Shown here one piece after another: positions 58,876 to 64,000 of a stretch of 64,000 nt of DNA. Source of the stretch: Endomychus coccineus (lineage: Eukaryota > Arthropoda > Insecta > Coleoptera > Endomychidae); contig OY294067.1 of NCBI GenBank assembly GCA_958510875.1, positions 265,768,180 to 265,832,179 on the forward strand. The letters run 5' to 3'. The stretch's first letter is position 1. Each line of letters opens with the position of its first letter. The notes under the pieces were generated by a model, which worked only from the letters and a program-made list of their open reading frames with translations, ran no database searches and had not been told where the DNA came from. Made by a program: the position numbers and the translations under genes.

Positions 58876-59939
58876 TAAATTCCTTCAACATTAAGCCTGT
58901 CGTGTTTGAAAATTGAAGAAAGAGGAAAGTTAAAAAATTTCACGATGAATAATAAGATGAGAGATTGAGCGATGCAGAACAACAGTTCAAAGTGGAAGTT
59001 TGAAGTTGAAAATAAGTTTTGAAAGTATAAATGCCATACAGAATAATTTTATCTTTTCATATCCGGAAAACTTCCTTAATTAAAGAAGAATTGTATGTGA
59101 AAGATCGCAATTTGCAAATGATATACCATAAAGACTTTTCCATTGACTTTCCTAATCGAATTTTAAGGCTTACAATGGGGCTTGGGGATACAATTTCAAA
59201 ATTAAAGGCAGTGTTGTAACTTGCGGATCATTTATTAATAAAAAAAGCTGTGATCAATTAATCACATGACTTCCCTCACTTTTGTTAGCAAAATAGCTTT
59301 CGGGAACTCCTGCGGTTCAAATGTAAATGATTGTAGGAACAGAAAATATATTGAAAATAATTTAGAAATTGCTAATGAAAGACGTTAAATTATACTCTAT
59401 GTTACTTTGAAATACTATCCAACTGGTCTATGTATTTCACAATTCTATGTTTCATACTGACCGCTTTCAGGTTGACTATCACAATTATTCACATTATAAT
59501 ATAACCTTCTTTTATACTGACACTTGCTATCACATGATCTATCAGAATGTACCACAGGATCAAGAAGTCTAGAACCCAGGGTTGAAAAAAGCCCAACCAT
59601 CTGGATTTTCTGATTTCGTTTGGGCCTTATTGGGCAACAAAATAGTTATAATAGTTTTGAATGATCAAATAGATAATAACATGGATAGTAAAAACATTTT
59701 CTTTAGTGTCATCTCAAAAACAATCTTTTCCACCCCGTGCACGCCTAATTTCGTATCTGTACCATAGTATTAAATTGAAGGTATTACATCTTACTTTAAT
59801 GCAATCATTAACTAACTATAAAAATGCTACTGTGTGATAAAACTAATGTTTTATTGATTTAAATGTATTAATTTCCTTAAATGACTATACACAGGGTATT
59901 TATAAATTCTTGACTTCCGAATGGATTCCGCGTCACAAC

Positions 59940-60000
59940 AGCACGTCTTGATGCTGACGTTTCGTCAACCATTACAGGTGGCATCTTCAGGGCAGGCGTG
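59940..60000 (-). mobile_element. Penelope-type terminal motif upstream of p130CAS exon 3
   Basis: The reverse strand reads CTGAAGA, T, GCCACCTGTAATGGTTGAC, GAAACGTC (59990-59956). The stem is weaker than in the other copies (ACC/GGT core). It lies about 150 bp before the acceptor of exon 3. No RT or endonuclease remnant is seen near it. Confidence 0.5.
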
Positions 60001-60149
60001 AGGCTTGAACTGAATTTTAATAAAATATTACATACGAAAAATATTCTTAAAATAACCCAGGGAATTTTTGCCGTATGTTTACTAAACACCCTGAATATAG
60101 GAAATATTTAATAGGTATGATAATTTTCTAATTTTCCATTTCATTACAG

Positions 60150-60281
60150 GGCATTTGTCCAGCTAATAGACTGAGGTTACTTCCTGGAGTTTACGAAGAT
60201 ACGGGTCAGAAAGAACTTTCTAGTGATTTTTCTTATTTTCCAAAGTATTGCAAGAGGAGAAACTGGCAGGAACATACACAG
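60150..60281 (+). CDS. p130CAS: p130CAS/BCAR1 coding exon 3 (end of SH3 and linker)
   Basis: The exon encodes 44 residues: GICPANRLRLLPGVYEDTGQ, then KELSSDFSYFPKYCKRRNWQ and EHTQ, between acceptor ttcattacag and donor gtaaaa, phase 0. GICPANRLRLL completes the SH3 fold started in exon 2 (the G-x-x-P-x-N-Y/R motif), followed by the Cas-typical GVYE. The KRRNW segment resembles the conserved KRRSW of insect Cas proteins. The substrate (YxxP) region, serine-rich bundle and C-terminal domain must be encoded downstream of 60281; no such exon is seen before the window ends. Confidence 0.93.
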
Positions 60282-61014
60282 GTAAAACAATTTACAGATT
60301 TACATGCCTGATTCATATTTGATACAGATTTGTTGGATGTTTCATACTCATACCACAGAATACTAAGCATAACCAGAAGGATCACTGCCTATTTATGGTC
60401 GAAATACTAAACTGAATCGAATGGCCTTGAAACAAATTTCATAACCATAGAAAATGAATTGTCAAACATAAATTTCCGTTGACTTCAAACAACGCATCAT
60501 ATTCTGATTGGGTTTTAGATGGCTATCTGATGTATAAATGAATATTGGGCCAATCTAAATACGATTCAGATTATTGTGATTATTGTGATTATTTATTTTG
60601 AACAGATTTCATTATGCCAATAAAACGCAGATAATTTGAAATTCAATTTTTGTACAGTGTCCAGAAAATATCAGATGCACAATTGTTGTAACTAGGGGCT
60701 AGTACCATTAAAATTGCTAAGAAAATTGATGATTTTGTAATTTTTCCAGCTATCAATTACTATAAAATTCATCCCATGAAAGTTGCAATAAAATGAGATT
60801 TCAGAATTAAAACTTATATTATAATTTCAATTTGAGATAATATTGGACCATAAAGAGATAACACTATAAAAAAAGAATCACCCGTATCCACTAAAAATAC
60901 TGTTTAAATACCCCAGTCTTAATTGGGTGTGCGTCCAAATTAAGTCCCACTGATGAAATCCACTACGTTATTTGAGTCCCGGGTTTCAATATAATTTTCA
61001 GAATATTCTTAGGA
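60282..61014 (+). other. p130CAS: Start of p130CAS intron 3, nothing identified
   Basis: AT-rich intronic sequence after donor gtaaaac. Near 60879-60905 there is one copy of the GTATCCACTAAAAATACTG end seen at 34288-34435. No YxxP-coding exon is visible here or in the rest of the window. Confidence 0.5.
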
Positions 61015-61260
61015 ATGAGTGTTAAGATTAGCGCGATTACAATATCTGCATTCTATATCAACAAAGTTAGGTCAGTAGGTTAGGTTAGGTTAGATTAGGA
61101 TACAAACAAAGGGAGTACAATAAACAATTATTATTGGTTATTATGAGTGTTAAGATTGCGCGATTATGATATTTGCATTCTATACCAACAAAGTTAGGCT
61201 AGGTTATAAACAAATTAGGTAAAATAAACAATCAGTATTGGTCAATGTGCAAATACTTGC
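61015..61260. repeat. Tandem duplication, 128-bp period, with short TTAGG run
   Basis: ATGAGTGTTAAGATT begins both copies (61015 and 61143), which continue with GCATTCTATA.CAACAAAGTTAGG. In the first copy GGTTAGGTTAGGTTAGATTAGG (about 61079-61100) contains three to four units of the arthropod telomeric TTAGG repeat; the second copy has fewer. Diverged, so not recent. Confidence 0.75.
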
Positions 61261-61631
61261 GTACGGAAGGGTGATTGGTGTAGGCAGCAGGAACTACATG
61301 TCAATTATCTGACCTGACAACCAGGTTCATACCTGGGACTCAGTTTAAGTACAGCATAAAAATACCCGGAACTGAATTTCCTACATAGAAATGCAATTAA
61401 TAGATCCCGGACTCAATTTACGTCGACCCCCTCCACCTTGGGGAACACTTCTCTTGAGTGGGAACCGCCCCACCAGGTGATATGGGGCGCAAAGGGCTTC
61501 ATCCTAGGACCTGCATTAATAACAATAAGAGTTATGCGAAAAAACGAATGAAAATGCATGCCTAAATTATAATTGGAACGAAATTGGTTGAATTTAATGG
61601 AAAGCTATTTTTTCTATTGCTATTTATTTCT

Positions 61632-61955
61632 TTAACTTCGACCTGGTACTGAATTACCGACTCCTGGAGGCAAGCTCACCAGAACCTGTACATTTTTCCG
61701 AATCCAGACTCTTTCCATGTGCAGGTAGCGATCTTTAGCCTGCGGTGAAATCCTACCTACACCACACGGGACTGCTATTAAATGTCCAGCAGAAGCATAA
61801 AACCGAAGTGTTTCCAGTAACTGGTTCATAGATGATACACTGTTATTACTAGAAGAAAAATAACATCATTTTGTTATTGTTATTTTAATTTTCATAACAT
61901 ACCTATCATTGGGAAATTCAATTGCATCTTCTATTAATCCTAATAGTACAGTCAT
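61632..61955 (-). CDS. Unrecognised two-exon gene or gene remnant, 89 aa
   Basis: Exon a is 61955-61903 (MTVLLGLIEDAIEFPND) and exon b 61848-61632. They are joined by a 54-bp intron with gtatgt donor and ttcttctag acceptor, and the split codon AG|T restores the frame. Exon b encodes NQLLETLRFYASAGHLIAVP, then CGVGRISPQAKDRYLHMERV and WIRKNVQVLVSLPPGVGNSV, ending PGRS. An AATAAA is only a few bases past the stop. The protein-like text and a clean short intron argue for a real gene. Exon a starts about 11 bp from the end of a foldback element, with TAA directly before the ATG, so it may be the truncated 3' end of a longer gene. I do not recognise the family. Antisense to p130CAS. Confidence 0.5.
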
Positions 61956-61965
61956 TTAAAGATTT

Positions 61966-63345
61966 TATTTCGGAATATCTTTTTAGGTACAGTTGATCTT
62001 TGTCTGAAACTTGTTGCAAAATGTTTTTGATGTCATAAGAATCATTGGTCACCCAGTCTCACCATGGGAAATTGGCAAAACAATTGTTTTATTAACAAAT
62101 TGACCGGTTATAAACAATTTAAATTGACAAATTTTCCAGATCCCAAAAAAATTGTTATTTTGAGACAGAAATACCCACTCGGGGGTTTTTGGGGTCTCTA
62201 ATGACGCTTCTGAAGTTAAAAATAACAGAATTATTCATCATCACCTGGAAATTGGCAAATTGGCACCGGAAGTTGATGATATTTAACATAATTTATACCC
62301 CTTTCTTCCAAAAAATGAACTCGATTGTTTTTTTTGAGCTAGCAATCACTACACCGAATCCAAAGATGACAAGGTCATCCATAATCGCCCGGAAGTTGAC
62401 CAAGTGGAACCGGAAGTTGATGGAATTCACTCAAATGTTTTTTTTTTGAGCTATTAATCTCCATACCAAATTCAAAGATAACGAGATCATTCAGAATCGC
62501 CCGGTAATTGGCCAATTAGCACCGGAAATTGATGGAATTTACCAAATTTTAGACCTTTTTCTTGCAAAAAATGGATTCAATTGTTTTTTTTTTGAGTTGA
62601 CAATCAGTATACCAAATTCAAAGATAAAATATCAATCTATAACAATTCGATTATTGACCATTTGGAACCGGAAGTTGACGAAGTGCACAAGATTTGATGC
62701 TGTTTCATATTCCTATGACATATTTAAAAAATTAGTAATAATCGTATTTTAATGATAACATACACAATTTGAGGGCAATAAATAAATGAAAAGCTTTAGT
62801 TACTTATTATTATTATTTTTACATTTACAGTTCGTCGTTACATTCATTCGGTATAGTGATTGCTAGCTCAAAAAAACCAATTGAGTTTATTTTTTCCAAG
62901 AAAAAGGGTATAAATTATGTTAAATATCATCAACTTCCGGTGTCAATTGGCCAATTTTCAGGTGATGATGAATAATTCTGTTATTTTTGACTTCGGAATC
63001 GTAATTAGAGACCCCAAAAACCTCCGAGTGGGTAATTCTGTCTCAAAATAACAAATATCATCAACTTCCGGTGTCAATTGGCCAATTTTCAGGTGATGAT
63101 GAATAATTCTGTTATTTTTGACTTCGGAATCGTAATTAGAGACCCCAAAAACCTCCGAGTGGGTAATTCTGTCTCAAAATAACAATTTTTTTGGGATCTG
63201 GAAAACGGATAAACGGTCAATTTGTTAATAAAACAATTGTTGTGCCAATTTCCCATAGTGAGACTGGGTGACAAATGATTCTTAGGACATCAAAAACATT
63301 TTGCAAGTTTCAGACAAAGATCAACTATACAAAAATATTCCAATA
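61966..63345. mobile_element. Long foldback element with internal tandem repeats
   Basis: The outer ends GGAATAT..GTTGATCTTTGTCTGAAACTTG and its complement (about 63295-63345) are inverted, and the inversion continues for about 350 bp (GGTCACCCAGTCTCACCATG.., AACAATTGTTTTATTAACAA.., ATCATCACCTG..). The right arm contains a perfect tandem duplication of 131 bp (62922-63052 and 63053-63183). The centre (about 62230-62700) holds about four diverged copies of a ~125-bp unit with ACCGGAAGTTGATGGAATT and TTTTTTTTGAGCT. No transposase. Confidence 0.8.
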
Positions 63346-64000
63346 GTTGCCGTTTTCTCGTTTAAAATGACTACTATAAGATACTTAGACAACTTCGATT
63401 TATAAGCCGAAATCGCCTCAAAAAAGCATGTTCTTCCAAGTCTTGAAAATAATCGGATAACGTAGTCTTGGGAACCCAAAATCTATAATTTCCAGGATAT
63501 CCAAATCGTCCTCAAAAAAGTCATCCATCGCAAAATCCATTTTTGAAAAATGCACAGATAATGGAATAAGTAAAAACGAAGAAATAGAACTCCCGATTAA
63601 CTCAAATTCGAATCAATAATTTTGTTATTTGTTTTGATTGAAGGTTGAAATGTTAATATCACGTAACCTTAAAGTTGTTCTTCAGCATCGAAAAGTGAAG
63701 ACTTAAATTAAAGCATAGAATACATTTACAACGGTACAAACCGAAATGTCCATTTAACAGACTTTATTTTTAAGTATTACTTAGAGTGTACGGTGCAAAT
63801 GGACATTAGTTACTTTGTTTTCATCATTTTACGTGTTTAGAGTTTTACTTGATATATTTTTGAAATATTTTTCTCTTTCATGAATATATTCTTTGTTTTC
63901 AATATCCGTCGGGGTATTAGCCTGGGTGGTAGTTGTTTAAAAATAATTCATGGTTTCTATGTTCCGTGTTAGAAAGAACATATTAGTAAAATCCACTGCA
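63346..64000. other. Terminal stretch without recognisable features
   Basis: AT-rich sequence with only short frames. If p130CAS is intact this is intron 3. A pair of loosely inverted segments containing AAATGTCCATTTAACAG and AAATGGACATTAGTTAC occurs at 63745-63811. Confidence 0.4.

Larger units (their letters stand above)
45707..60149 (+). other. p130CAS: p130CAS intron 2 (about 14.4 kb)
   Basis: Donor gtaaca at 45707 and acceptor tttcattacag ending at 60149. Besides the listed elements, the stretches 47835-48520, 49880-50930, 51770-52980, 53880-54820, 56615-57710, 57805-58550 and 58880-59935 hold nothing I can identify. The 45790-45910 segment (CAACAGCTGTGCAAAGCAGC) recurs at 46536-46640 and marks a duplicated Penelope-associated unit. 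Confidence 0.6.

Noticed and set aside
58634..58894. 86-codon ORF on + and 87-codon ORF on - at 58576-58839
   Set aside because: Both lie in the body of a SINE with a B box and an A-rich tail.
61079..61100. Interstitial telomere
   Set aside because: Only three to four TTAGG-like units within a diverged tandem repeat; too short to indicate a former chromosome end.
61632..61848. Reading this block as a further p130CAS exon
   Set aside because: The convincing frame and splice sites are on the opposite strand, and the product has no YxxP or serine-rich features of Cas proteins.

Overview
The window looks like AT-rich, repeat-dense nuclear DNA from an arthropod, most likely an insect and possibly a beetle. 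The reasons are spliced genes with both short (54 bp) and very long introns, insect-type mariner, PIF/Harbinger, Crypton, Penelope-like and RNase H-bearing non-LTR elements, and a short TTAGG-type run. The species cannot be named from sequence alone.

Three cellular genes are recognised. RNASEH2A (catalytic subunit of ribonuclease H2) is a single exon on + at 962-1942. CFDP1 (BCNT-domain protein of the SRCAP/SWR1-type chromatin-remodelling machinery) lies on - in three exons between 7997 and 10630, with frames that join exactly at both junctions. The Cas-family scaffold p130CAS/BCAR1 starts on + at 13109. Its first three coding exons are 13109-13144, 45563-45706 and 60150-60281; they encode a complete SH3 domain and are separated by introns of about 32.4 kb and 14.4 kb. 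A fourth, unrecognised two-exon gene or gene remnant (89 codons, -) is at 61632-61955. CFDP1 and BCAR1 are also neighbours in the human genome, so this is probably ancient linkage.

Nearly everything else is transposable-element debris and repeats. 1-7.3 kb: Penelope fragment, hAT-type MITE, non-LTR fragments, and one hAT element nested in another. 13-45 kb (p130CAS intron 1): non-LTR 3' ends, a degenerate Penelope-like element with reverse transcriptase and GIY-YIG endonuclease (about 19-20.9 kb, -), a (TA)60 tract, a 2.1 kb array of 14 copies of a ~154 bp repeat, foldback elements, a DD41D mariner-type element with ~555 bp inverted ends (37326-39493), a second mariner 15 bp away (39509-40669), a Harbinger deletion derivative (41208-41854) and a CpG-rich TA-flanked element (42557-43522). 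45.7-60.1 kb (intron 2): Penelope and non-LTR fragments, Tigger/pogo, Crypton tyrosine recombinase, another Tc1/mariner, two back-to-back perfect palindromes (55633-56557) and a SINE. 60.3-64 kb: tandem repeats and a long foldback.

The most unusual recurring signal is a hammerhead-ribozyme-like core (CTGANGA, T, a short hairpin, GAAA) at the ends of several different Penelope-like families. The palindromes display two of them on both strands. No CRISPR, rRNA, complete tRNA gene or virus was recognised.
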